Assembly (NCBI GenBank): GCA_016190665.1
Contig: JACPQD010000028.1
Coordinates: 1-64,000 of the forward strand
DNA from: Chloroflexota bacterium
Lineage (GTDB): Bacteria > Chloroflexota > Dehalococcoidia > JACPQD01
DNA length: 64,000 nt
Reading direction: 5' to 3'
In this document: positions 43,676 through 52,407 of the stretch, piece after piece
How positions within the stretch are numbered: the stretch's first letter is position 1
Layout: the number at the start of each line of letters is the position of its first letter
The notes under the pieces: generated by a model
Told to the model about the DNA's origin: nothing
The model's input: only the letters and a program-made list of their open reading frames with translations
The model's database searches: none
Program-made: the position numbers and the translations under genes

Positions 43676-44254
43676 ATGGAATCGACCGTAAAGCTTGTAT
43701 TCCCCCGAGCGGAGCAGCATCGAGACCGCCCGAAGGTGAAGGGCGAACGGAGGCTGACTGACCTTGAGCAAAAGGTGATTGCCTTCGTGGATGATGGCCG
43801 GCCTAATGCTGGGATAGCTCTAGGGAGCATTAGAGAAGAAATGATGAGGGCATTCAGCATCCAGCCGGTGATTATCGAACATCGTAGCCTCGGATTGGCG
43901 GCTGCCGACCCTCTCCCCCCTGCTGTCTTTCAGCAACTGTGTAGCGAGGTGGACGCAGTCGTGGTCGGAATAGCGTCTTGAGGCGGCTGCACCGGGCGGA
44001 GTGTCCGCCACGTCGCCGACTTCATCCGGCAAGGCATCCCGGCAGTTGTGCTGGCAGCACCCACGTGGGAGCATGCGGCCAAGACCATTGCCCGGTCCAT
44101 CGAGGTTCGCGAGTCGCAAGTTATCGCTCTACCCCTGGGTGAGGCTTTCGCGGACAGTCCAGAGGGGGCGCAGCGCATGCGAGAGACGGCACACGAAGTC
44201 GTCCCACTAATTGTGGAGGCGTTGCAGGGGACTCATCCCATTCCGGCACGCTGA
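43676..44254 (+). CDS. UGSC-family selenoprotein 3, U-G-G-C variant (in-frame TGA at 43979)
   Basis: A 192-residue protein with Sec at codon 102 (TGA 43979-43981) in AVVVGIAS-U-GGCTG. The upstream half holds KVIAFVDDGRPNAGIALGSI and the conserved CSEVDAVVVGIA strand; the downstream half RSVRHVADFIRQGIPAVVLA continues in frame. The third motif position is Gly. The second half is more diverged from the family than in copies 1 and 2. ATG behind AAAAAGGAGGG. It sits between the SBP pair and the partner gene (51 bases). Confidence 0.88.
43979..44009 (+). promoter_or_regulatory. Sec codon and SECIS-like hairpin of selenoprotein 3
   Basis: TGA 43979-43981; stem GGCGG (43995-43999)/CCGCC (44005-44009) with loop AGTGT, which can close to a sixth A-T pair. 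The loop starts 19 bases after TGA with G second. Confidence 0.72.
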
Positions 44255-44305
44255 TCGGCGCTCGTAGTTCCGCAAACCTGCAAAATCTAAGGGTAGGGAG
44301 GGAGC

Positions 44306-45364
44306 ATGATTGTACAGAGGGCAAAAATTGTTGAAGTCCAGGATAATCCGGAGGCCATCTATGAGTATCTGGACGGAGAGCACCTCCTTGATGGCCTCCC
44401 TGTAATTCCGCCTACGCCAGATAGAATCAATCGGTTTCTTGAGGTGGTCGGTCGTGAAGCAGACGAGGTGATCGGCTACCTCGAGCCGGTTGGCGGGCTG
44501 GTTACCCTGGAGAAGGTGGCGAGCAATGCAGTTATGGCCGGGTGTCGCCCGGAGTATATGCCCGTGATCGTCGCCGCTGTTGAGGTCCTTTGCGATACTC
44601 GCGAGCCCGTGCGAAACATGGTTTCTTTCACTCAGACCACGAGCCACAGCAAACACGTCCTCCTCGTAGTCAACGGCCCGATTCGGAAGGCACTGGGCAT
44701 CACCTCAGGTGAAAGCGGCGCCATGGTAAGCTGGCGGGCTAACGCTACTATCGGACGCGCCATCCAGTTGATTCTCCTGAATCTCGGGGGATTGCCAGGC
44801 CTGACCGAATGGAAGACATGGGGGTTTTATGTAAATCGTTGCTACTGCATGGGAGAGAACGAGGAGCAATCGCCCTGGCAGCCCCTCCATGTTGAACACG
44901 GATTCTCCCCCTCCGACAGCACTGTTACGGTGTTGGCAGTGGAGCCACCTCACCACATGGAGCTTACGTGGTCGGCCAGTGCGCAAGAGCTTCTCCTCGC
45001 TTTTGCTCGCACCATGTCGACTCCGGCCTGCCGTGACTCCTACGGAGATTGCTATCCGACACTGGTGCTTGGCCCGGATCAAACGAAAGGGCTCGCAGAA
45101 TCCGGATTTACCAAGGAGGACGTGAAGCGCTTCCTCTTTGAACATGCTCGAACACCTTATCACGAGTTCGGTACTAACGCCAGCGGTCGGTGGAAACCCT
45201 ATTGGAGGAAGTTCTTTGCCCACGACCCCTTTACACTGGTGCCGATGGTAGCTCGACCGGAAGATTTCACTGTGCTTGTGGTCGGTGGCCCGGGACCCCA
45301 GTCTCTGCATCTCGCCCACAACAGGCTTCCGATTGACCTGTGCATGCGTCGAATTCAATCGTGA
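44306..45364 (+). CDS. UGSC-associated partner protein (copy 3)
   Basis: A 352-residue member of the partner family. Blocks: LLDGLPVIPPTPDRINRFL, NAVMAGCRPEYMPVIVAAVE, SWRANATIGRAIQLILLNLG, CYCMGENEEQSPWQPLHVEH, and GFTKEDVKRFLFEHARTPY. The first block has lost the usual W-T/W-S lead-in. ATG start behind GGGAGGGAG. It is the last intact gene of module 3; an SBP remnant follows after about 100 bases. It is among the closest to the partner half of the 50683 fusion. Confidence 0.82.
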   Translation: MIVQRAKIVEVQDNPEAIYEYLDGEHLLDGLPVIPPTPDRINRFLEVVGREADEVIGYLEPVGGLVTLEKVASNAVMAGCRPEYMPVIVAAVEVLCDTREPVRNMVSFTQTTSHSKHVLLVVNGPIRKALGITSGESGAMVSWRANATIGRAIQLILLNLGGLPGLTEWKTWGFYVNRCYCMGENEEQSPWQPLHVEHGFSPSDSTVTVLAVEPPHHMELTWSASAQELLLAFARTMSTPACRDSYGDCYPTLVLGPDQTKGLAESGFTKEDVKRFLFEHARTPYHEFGTNASGRWKPYWRKFFAHDPFTLVPMVARPEDFTVLVVGGPGPQSLHLAHNRLPIDLCMRRIQS

Positions 45365-45468
45365 AGAGCCGGAACGGCTGGAAGATGAAGGTGACCATGT
45401 GAAGCTGAGACCGTTGAGCCAGCGCGTGTATTTCCTGCAAGGCGAGATCGAGCCCGAGCGTTAGTCCG

Positions 45469-45762
45469 CTCTCGATCTTCGGTGACCGCTACGTGTCCGG
45501 TGGAGGAAGAAACTACGAAGGCGTTTCTGACTCGCGCATCGATGCCCTCTATCATGAGGCGGCGCGCACCTTGGACATGGAGCAACGCAAGAAGATGTTC
45601 TGGGAGGCGGAGAGAATCCTGAGGGAGGATATCGTTCCAGTGGCCCCATTGTTCTGGCCCAGCAAATACAGCGGCTATTGGCAAGAAGTGAAAGGCTACG
45701 CCGGGATAGGGCTGGGTTACTTCGAAGGCCACAGTATGGAAGAGGTGTGGCTGGACAAATAG
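45469..45762 (+). pseudogene. Remnant of an SBP gene (C-terminal ~97 residues)
   Basis: The frame reads LSIFGDRYVSGGGRNYEGVS, then LYHEAARTLDMEQRKKMFWE and GHSMEEVWLDK, the standard last fifth of a family 5 SBP. The frame is still clean, so loss of the rest may be recent. The stretch 45365-45468 before it shows one short coding-like frame (GDHVKLRPLSQRVYFLQGEI) that I cannot assign. Confidence 0.8.
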
Positions 45763-45867
45763 AACCGAGTGGGAGATGCCCGCCGGCTCGCTCCCGGGCC
45801 GCCGGAGTTCCCCCTTGGTTCTGCGGTAGGCTTCGAAGGCGTTTCCCTGGGGCTCTTGCTTGGGCAA

Positions 45868-46968
45868 TCAGTATCCCCCCTCTTTCGTCACGACATTGAC
45901 TAGCGGCTGGCCGGATACGTAGCGCTTCAGGTTGTTGGCGAAGACCTGGGTTACATGGCGATCCCTCATATCTGTGGAACCGGCCATGTGGGGGCTCAGA
46001 ATCACGTTAGGCATTCCCCATAACTCGCTCTCCGCCGGCAGCGGCTCTCGCTCGAAGACGTCCAGTCCCGCCCCGGCGATCCAGCCCTCTTTGAGCGCGC
46101 GGACCAGCACCGATTGGTCGATAATCGGCCCACGCGAAACATTGATAATGTACGCAGAAGGCTTCATTGCCCGAAGCTCTTTCTCGCCGATGAGCTTCCG
46201 ACTTTCCTCCGTCAACGGCAGGGCCAGAGCCACGAAATCGCTTTCCTTCAGCATACCCAGCAGCTCGGTGAAGGGAAAAACTTCATCGACGTAGCCCACG
46301 TCATGCTCGCGCTTCATTGCGTGCCGTCTCGTGGCGATTACCCTCATGCCTATGCCTTTTGCCATCCTGGTCAGGTTGCTGCCAATGGCGCCCATCCCGA
46401 CGACTCCCATCGTCTTGCCGCTGAGCTCAATATTGATGAAGCGTTCCCACCGTTTGTCGCCTTTGTTCTGTATGAGGCGGGGCATGTCTTTCGCCAGGCT
46501 GAAGGTAAGAGCCATGACGTGCTCTGCGATGGGAACAGCCACGGCCCCGCGGCTGTTGGTCACCACGATACGTCCGCCAAAGACCTCGCTTCCCAGGTAG
46601 CGGTCGATGCCGGTCCCGCTCAAATGCAGCCACTTGAGCCGTGGAGCACGGGCCAGGATATTCTTCGGCCATATGAGGTTGGCAAACATCACCTCAGCTT
46701 CGCCCAGCAGCGAGTCGAGGCTTCTCCCTTCAGTTCTGCTGTCCACGCCCCGCGCCAGTTCCTCCTGGGTGTCCCTTTCCAAAGCAGCGATCATGGTCTC
46801 CGTGGTCCACTTGTTCTCTCCCGGGCCCTCCTGCCTGAGTTCCTTGGCAAAGAGACCGCTGGCATCCCTGGCCGAAACCGAGGGATCCACCGCCTCGATG
46901 TCTTTCAGGAACTCTTCATGCATGTTCAGCTTGGATACGACCAGGACGTTAACCTGCTTCATTCTCAC
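45868..46968 (-). CDS. D-isomer-specific 2-hydroxyacid dehydrogenase
   Basis: NAD-dependent 2-hydroxyacid dehydrogenase, 366 residues. It has the Rossmann motif GVVGMGAIGSNLTRMAKGIG, the catalytic Arg in YIINVSRGPIIDQSV, the Glu in GAGLDVFEREPL and the His in ILSPHMAGSTDMRDRH. The usual N-terminal catalytic half is a little long. I use GTG 46968; ATG 46962 is close. Upstream in the same frame about 40 codons read like protein (AVAYRLEGKDVLVTEDEIRE) but no start is found before a stop, so the N-terminus may have been shortened by a frameshift. It is convergent with the UGSC module 3 and divergent from the PrpD gene. Confidence 0.9.
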   Translation of the reverse strand: MRMKQVNVLVVSKLNMHEEFLKDIEAVDPSVSARDASGLFAKELRQEGPGENKWTTETMIAALERDTQEELARGVDSRTEGRSLDSLLGEAEVMFANLIWPKNILARAPRLKWLHLSGTGIDRYLGSEVFGGRIVVTNSRGAVAVPIAEHVMALTFSLAKDMPRLIQNKGDKRWERFINIELSGKTMGVVGMGAIGSNLTRMAKGIGMRVIATRRHAMKREHDVGYVDEVFPFTELLGMLKESDFVALALPLTEESRKLIGEKELRAMKPSAYIINVSRGPIIDQSVLVRALKEGWIAGAGLDVFEREPLPAESELWGMPNVILSPHMAGSTDMRDRHVTQVFANNLKRYVSGQPLVNVVTKEGGY

Positions 46969-47147
46969 TTTCGCCTCTCGAATCTCGTCTTCCGTGACCA
47001 GAACATCTTTGCCTTCGAGACGATAAGCGACTGCTCCGCTCTTCGACTCGTCCAGCGTAGTCTGCGAGACGCCCTCAGACTCCGTTTTGCGTCACTCATG
47101 GCCTACCCTATCTAGATGATGACTTCTCTCGGCCATGATATCGCTAG

Positions 47148-47177
47148 ACTATACTGCCTACCCTGTGGGCTTGTCAA
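47148..47177 (-). promoter_or_regulatory. Promoter of the 2-hydroxyacid dehydrogenase
   Basis: On the minus strand TTGACA (47177-47172), an 18-base spacer and TATAGT (47153-47148). It lies about 180 bases upstream of the annotated start, which leaves room for an N-terminal extension or a leader. Confidence 0.65.
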
Positions 47178-47393
47178 CAAGATCGGCACCTGACAGGCGA
47201 ATCTGCGGAAAAGAGTAAAGCATGATAGGCTCGACTTACATCCCACGGGGGTCACTAAGGGTGCTCAGCGTGTCGTGCGGACCGCTGCGGCCTCAGTTCG
47301 CTGCCGCATCCAGGGTTTCGGTATTCAGGTCCGGAGCGCAGCCTTGGCAACGGCAGTCGCCTGCTGGAGCGTCCACGTCACGATCACAACCTG

Positions 47394-47422
47394 TTGACAC
47401 GCCTCTTTCTGCGCTGTATATT
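47394..47422 (+). promoter_or_regulatory. Promoter of the MmgE/PrpD gene
   Basis: TTGACA (47394-47399), 17-base spacer, TATATT (47417-47422), 71 bases before the ATG. Apart from this and the divergent promoter, the 46969-47492 gap shows no gene. Confidence 0.8.
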
Positions 47423-47492
47423 GACGCCGGGCCCCCGATAGGGCGAGCCGGCTGCAGCTGATTCCCCCGGAGATTCTGGCAAGGAGATATCG

Positions 47493-48869
47493 ATGACGCT
47501 AGAGGAGCAACTCGTCGGACACTTGCGGGGCACGTCCTTCCTGGACCTGCCTGGAGAGGCGGTTGATGCTGCGCGACGAGAAGTGCTGTGGAATCTCGGC
47601 ACCTCGGTTGCCGGAGCCGGTGCACCCGGTTCCCGGGAGATAATGACCTTTGTCCGCCAGGCGGGCGGGCGCGAGGAGGCGACGGTCGTAGGTTTTGGGG
47701 ACCGTGTCCCCGCGAATCTGGCGGGGCTGGCCAACGGTACTTTCGGCAAGGCCCTCGAATATGAAGACAAGTTCTGGATCGGTGAGGACCACGGCTTCGG
47801 CATCGGAATGTCAGTGGTGCCAGCAGCCTTCGCCGTCGCGGAGCACCTGGGCCGTGTGGATGGAAAGGCGCTGCTGCGGGCTGTGGCTCTAGCGACCGAC
47901 ATTGAGGGCCGCATGATCATCGCCACCAAGGCCGGGCCAGGCTCGGTCACTCCCGGATGGAATGTTGGTTCAACCCTGTCCGCACTGGGAGCATCCATGG
48001 TGGCGGGCGCGCTGATGGGCTTGAGCGAAGAGCAACTCCTCAACGCCATGGGACTTGCCTATGCCCAGACCACGGGCAGCTACCAGGCGTTTCGGGAGAG
48101 AGTGCTTGCGGTGCGAATGCAAACAGGCTTCGGGGTGCGCAACGGCATAACTGCGGCCCAGCTGGCGAGAGCCGGCGTAACCGGCCCCAAGCTCTTTCTG
48201 ACGGGGCAGTTCGGCCTTTACCGTCTGTTCTTCATGGTCGACGAGCCTGATACGGCAACCATGACCCAGGATCTGGGGCGGCAGTTCCTCGGCACGCGCC
48301 TCGGTTTCAAGGCGTATCCATGCGGAGCTGTGGCGCACCCGGTTCTCGACGCTATCCTATCGCTTATGGATCAGCATAACCCTCCACTGGAGTCGATTGA
48401 ACAGGTCTGTATCCACGGGACGAGCTGGCTCTACATCATGGTCGAGCCCCGGGAACTCAAGCAGAATCCGCAAAGCCATGTCGACTCCGAATTCAGTCTC
48501 CCTTGGGCCGTGGCCTGCGCCATCGTCGACCGCAAACTGTCTCCCGCCCACTTTCGCGATGAGGCCTTGAAGGATGGGAGGTATGTGCAGGTAGCCCGAA
48601 AGGTGGAAACCTTCATGGATCGGGACTGGGGCGCCTACGCCGAGATTCGACTGCGGGATGGCCGTACTCTGCGCTCCGTGACGGTTCGGGCGGCGAAAGG
48701 GCATCCTGACAACCCCCAAACGACGGAGGAGTTGGTTGAGCGCTACCGGGAATGCGTGAAGCTGGGTCCAAAGCCATTGATGGAAGAGCGGACAGAGGAG
48801 GCTAAGGACCTCGTGCTCCGGCTGCAGGAGGCGCCGGACGTTTCAAAGGTGATGAAGCTCCTCTCATAG
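47493..48869 (+). CDS. MmgE/PrpD family protein (2-methylcitrate dehydratase-like)
   Basis: A 458-residue protein with the all-alpha N-terminal part and alpha/beta C-terminal part of the MmgE/PrpD family, which includes 2-methylcitrate and cis-aconitate-type dehydratases/decarboxylases. Recognisable pieces: GLANGTFGKALEYEDKFWIG (the family normally has A-x-x-H-x-x-D-x-D-D here), GLAYAQTTGSYQAFRE, and FKAYPCGAVAHPVLDAIL. The H/D-rich substrate motif is altered to EYEDKFW, so its substrate probably differs from methylcitrate. ATG 47493 behind CAAGGAG. It is followed by an SBP after 60 bases and then by the fused selenoprotein. Confidence 0.87.
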   Translation: MTLEEQLVGHLRGTSFLDLPGEAVDAARREVLWNLGTSVAGAGAPGSREIMTFVRQAGGREEATVVGFGDRVPANLAGLANGTFGKALEYEDKFWIGEDHGFGIGMSVVPAAFAVAEHLGRVDGKALLRAVALATDIEGRMIIATKAGPGSVTPGWNVGSTLSALGASMVAGALMGLSEEQLLNAMGLAYAQTTGSYQAFRERVLAVRMQTGFGVRNGITAAQLARAGVTGPKLFLTGQFGLYRLFFMVDEPDTATMTQDLGRQFLGTRLGFKAYPCGAVAHPVLDAILSLMDQHNPPLESIEQVCIHGTSWLYIMVEPRELKQNPQSHVDSEFSLPWAVACAIVDRKLSPAHFRDEALKDGRYVQVARKVETFMDRDWGAYAEIRLRDGRTLRSVTVRAAKGHPDNPQTTEELVERYRECVKLGPKPLMEERTEEAKDLVLRLQEAPDVSKVMKLLS

Positions 48870-48929
48870 TACAGGACAGATGTGCGGTTCTTTTTCAGGC
48901 CGCTGTTTTGACGCGAAGGGAGATCACGA

Positions 48930-50594
48930 ATGCGAACGAAGAGGCTGCTTGCGCTGAGTTGCTGCGCGATTATTGGATTCGCTCCGGCGAGTTGCGCCCA
49001 GGCGGTTCTTCCCGCATCCACAATAGCGCCTCACAAGGCGGAAGCTCCCGTGCCCAAACCGGTTGCCGCCCCAACGGCGTCATCCACTACGCCAAGTCCT
49101 GTGGCCTCCTCCGCCACACCTGTTGGCGCAGTACAGCCGAAGTACGGCGGCTCCGTCACCCGGATCAGAGACAAGTACCCTGACATGCTGGACCCTCACC
49201 TCATGCGAGGCGCTGGCGCGGCCAACGACGTTCTTGGGCCACTGTACAACGCCCTCTTCATGCTGGACGATAAGATGGAGATAGTCCCGGACCTGGTTGA
49301 AAAATGGGAGCAGCCAAGCGACGTCGCATATGTGCTGCATCTGCGGCAAGACATAAGATTCCATGACAATCCCACGATGAAGGGACGTCAGTTCACCGCT
49401 GAGGACGTTAAGTATAGCATCCAGCGTATGGCAACGGATGATCCGAAATTCTTCAATCGTTGGAAATTCGAGGTTGTTACAAATATTGAAGTGCTCGACA
49501 TCCGAACCGTCAAGCTTACACTCAGGGAACCGGCGGCGCCCTTCATGTATTTCATGGCGCAGCCCACCAACTACATGGTAGGCAGGGAGGCCGTAGAGAA
49601 GTTCGGCGATCTCGCGCGGGAAGAGGCAGGGACCGGTCCTTTCTATTTGAAAAGCTGGACGGAGAAGGTCAGCTACAAGCTGGCGAAGAATCCCAACTAC
49701 TTCGTCAAAGGCATACCCTATTTCAATGAGGTGAACGTGGTGTTCGTACCGGATCCTGCCAGCCGGCTGGCCGCTTTCCGCTCGGGCAGGGCGGACTATA
49801 CACAGGTCTCCTTTACAGACCTCGGCGCCCTGAAGCGAACGAATCCTGGTATCACCTCCGCGAGCTTACCCACCGATCAGGTCTTCATGGCCTTTCATCC
49901 CAATAAGAGTCCTTTCAACGACCAGCGTGTCCGCCGGGCGTTTTCGCTGGCTATCGATCGTCAGGCGTTGATCGACGTGGTGATGGAGGGACAGGCGGAA
50001 CTGGCTGGCCCTATCTATGGCGTTGCCGCTTCCTGGCGGTTGCCTGTCGACGAAGTGAAGCGTCTCTACCGGCCGGACGTTGCTCAGGCCAGAAAGCTTA
50101 TGGCCGATGCCGGTTATCCCGGCGGCTTCCCGCTCGATGTCAAGGTCAGCTCCAGCAGGAAGGACAGCCTGGAGAGCATAACCGTCGTGGCGCAGCAACT
50201 GAAGCAAATCGGCGTTGAAATCAAGCAGCAGACCCTGGAGCACACTACGATGCTGGCCCAGCGCAACGCCGCCGATTATGTGGCGCTGCTTCACGGCGGC
50301 AATGCGACCATCGAGCCGGGCGAGCGGATAGAGCAGTATTGGCGTCCTGGAGGTATGTATCACTTGAAGGACGAGGACCTGGCCAATCTGATCGACGAGC
50401 AACGGCGGACAGTTGACGCGGACAAGAGACGCCTCATCCTGAACCAGTTTGAAAGGCTCTGGATAGAAAGGGCCTACGCCTTGATGCTTTTCGGGTACGG
50501 CGAGCACATAGTTCGCCAGCCGCACATCAAAGGGCCTCATCAGGCGTCGGTTATCGGCCAGCATATGGTAGCGTATAACTGGAGCGACAGGTAG
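48930..50594 (+). CDS. ABC substrate-binding lipoprotein, family 5 (most divergent)
   Basis: A 554-residue SBP with lipobox APASC (C22) and two extra cysteines in the signal peptide (C11, C12). The domain starts YGGSVTRIRDKYPDMLDPHL, without the HQE motif, and the end GQHMVAYNWSDR lacks the VWLA motif. It contains an insert NPTMKGRQFTAEDVKYSIQR seen in peptide-type SBPs from other bacteria. ATG behind AAGGGAG. It stands between PrpD and the fused selenoprotein, which may use the same substrate. Confidence 0.9.
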   Translation: MRTKRLLALSCCAIIGFAPASCAQAVLPASTIAPHKAEAPVPKPVAAPTASSTTPSPVASSATPVGAVQPKYGGSVTRIRDKYPDMLDPHLMRGAGAANDVLGPLYNALFMLDDKMEIVPDLVEKWEQPSDVAYVLHLRQDIRFHDNPTMKGRQFTAEDVKYSIQRMATDDPKFFNRWKFEVVTNIEVLDIRTVKLTLREPAAPFMYFMAQPTNYMVGREAVEKFGDLAREEAGTGPFYLKSWTEKVSYKLAKNPNYFVKGIPYFNEVNVVFVPDPASRLAAFRSGRADYTQVSFTDLGALKRTNPGITSASLPTDQVFMAFHPNKSPFNDQRVRRAFSLAIDRQALIDVVMEGQAELAGPIYGVAASWRLPVDEVKRLYRPDVAQARKLMADAGYPGGFPLDVKVSSSRKDSLESITVVAQQLKQIGVEIKQQTLEHTTMLAQRNAADYVALLHGGNATIEPGERIEQYWRPGGMYHLKDEDLANLIDEQRRTVDADKRRLILNQFERLWIERAYALMLFGYGEHIVRQPHIKGPHQASVIGQHMVAYNWSDR

Positions 50595-50682
50595 CCTACA
50601 AAGGAGAACCTGTTGGACCAGAAGGGCTTCTGCGTCCTGGCGCCCAGTGAAGCTGATACGGCTGACAAGGAGAATGAGAATT

Positions 50683-52407
50683 GTGAGCGAACCCGTCTAC
50701 AAGGTGGTTTGGCCACTGGGCGCGTCTGTGTACAGTCCACAAGCGACCGCTCGAGAGGTCATGGACCTGAGGGGCAAGACAGTCTGCCAACTGTGGAACT
50801 GGAGCTTTCGGGGCAATGAGATATTCCCCGCCGTGGTGGAGATTCTCTCCAAACGTTATCCGGGCATCAAAGTCGTCCACCACGACGTCTTTGGGAACAT
50901 CCATAGTCCCAAGGAGAGAGAGGTTGTCGCACACCTTCCTGAGTTGCTCCGTGACCAGGGCTGTGACGCGGTTATCTCGGGTGTTGGCGCCTGAGGCAGT
51001 TGCACGCCCGCCGTGGTGCGGGCAAGCGCTGTTGCCGAGAAGGCCGGGGTGCGCAGCGTATCGCTTGTATCGTCGGGTTTTGTGCGACAGGCTCATGCCA
51101 TCGCCAAAGCGTTGGGAGTAGAGAACCTCTCAATAGCCGAATACCCCGGCGTTCCCATGATCGACAGTCCGGAGCAACTGCTTGATAAGGTAGAACAAGT
51201 CCTGGTCACGAGAATCGTCGACGGCCTGAGCGCCCCGGCAAAGGAGGGGAGTAGACCGTGCGAACCGCAACCCAGGGATGTCGTTTACAAGGGGACGCTG
51301 GATGGGGTGCAAGACTTCTTTTATCGTAACATGTGGACGGAAGGGCTGCCGGTCATCCCGCCGACGATCGCCAGGGTGGAGGAATTCCTGACATTCACCG
51401 AGCGCTTCGGAGACGAAGTCATTGGCGTTCTCCTGCCCGAGAACCGACAGGCCACTGTCTGGAACGTTGCCGTCAACGGTGTGATGGCTGGTTGTCGACC
51501 AGAGTACATGCCGCTGCTGCTGGCAGTAGTGGAGGCCATCTCCGACCCGGAGTTCCGCATTGAGGACGCGGGCAGCACTCCCGGGTGGGAGCCGCTCATC
51601 ATCCTGAACGGCCCTATTATCAGGCAACTGGATTTCAACTGCGGCTCCGGCGTGATGCGGGTCGGCCGGCAGGCCAATACGACTGTCGGCCGGTTTCTGC
51701 GATTGTACATGCGAAACGTAGCTGGTCTCCGCATCCCGCCGGGGGACACTGACAAGGGGAGTATTTGCCAGACGTTCAACGTGGCGCTCGCTGAGAACGA
51801 AGATGCCGTCGAGAAGGCTGGCTGGCGGCCTTTCAGTGTGGATCGAGGGTTCAACGCCGGCGACAACATCGTGACTGTTCAAAGCTGCATCAGCATAAGT
51901 CCGCCCTGCTACAGCGGGGGGACCACACCGCAGGAGCACATGGAGACTATCACTGAGATCATTGGACGCCGGTCCGTAGTCTACTGGGTGGGCATCGGCG
52001 CCAAAGAGGGCAAAATGCACGTGTTGCTTGTGCTGAGCCCGAGCGTGGCCGAAGTGATAGCACAGGGCGGCTGGACCAAGGATGATGTGCGCCAATACCT
52101 TTATGAGAATGCGAAGGCGCCTGCCGGGCTGGTGGAGAAGCTGACTCGTCAGGCAGGCCCTTCCACGTTCACCCTGTGCAGGTTCGTTGAAGAAGGGTTG
52201 ATATCGAAGGAGTTCTGCCGATCGGACGATCCTCACAGGTTGGTGCCCATTATCCTGAGGCCGGACTTCGTCGAAATCGTCGTCAGCGGCGACCCCGGCA
52301 GGAACCAGAGCAAAGGATATGTGCAGAACCAGAAACAGGGGCCGCCGATCAGCAAAAGGATAGTTCTGCCGCCCAATTGGGAGCGGATGATCGAAGAGGT
52401 CCGCTGA
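50683..52407 (+). CDS. Selenoprotein 4: UGSC domain fused to the partner domain (in-frame TGA at 50992)
   Basis: A 574-residue protein read through TGA 50992-50994 (Sec at codon 104) in AVISGVGA-U-GSCTP. Residues 1-190 are the UGSC domain, with VVRASAVAEKAGVRSVSLVS after Sec; residues about 210-574 are the partner domain (WTEGLPVIPPTIARVEEFL, NGVMAGCRPEYMPLLLAVVE, GWTKDDVRQYLYENAKAPAG). In the YC-x-AEN block the Cys is replaced (NVALAENED). I choose GTG 50683 because AAGGAG lies ten bases before it. If Sec is not inserted, the partner domain is not made either. A vestigial AAGGAGGGG at 51241, between the domains, may be the old ribosome site of a once separate partner gene. Confidence 0.88.
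50992..51023 (+). promoter_or_regulatory. Sec codon and SECIS-like hairpin of selenoprotein 4
   Basis: TGA 50992-50994; perfect 6-bp stem GCCCGC (51006-51011)/GCGGGC (51018-51023) with loop CGTGGT. The loop starts 18 bases after TGA and is identical in sequence to that of selenoprotein 1. Confidence 0.78.

Noticed and set aside
50613-50819. Short gene starting TTG 50613 behind AAAGGAG
   Set aside because: The ribosome site looks real but the frame is not family-like and overlaps the start of selenoprotein 4; it may be a leftover leader.
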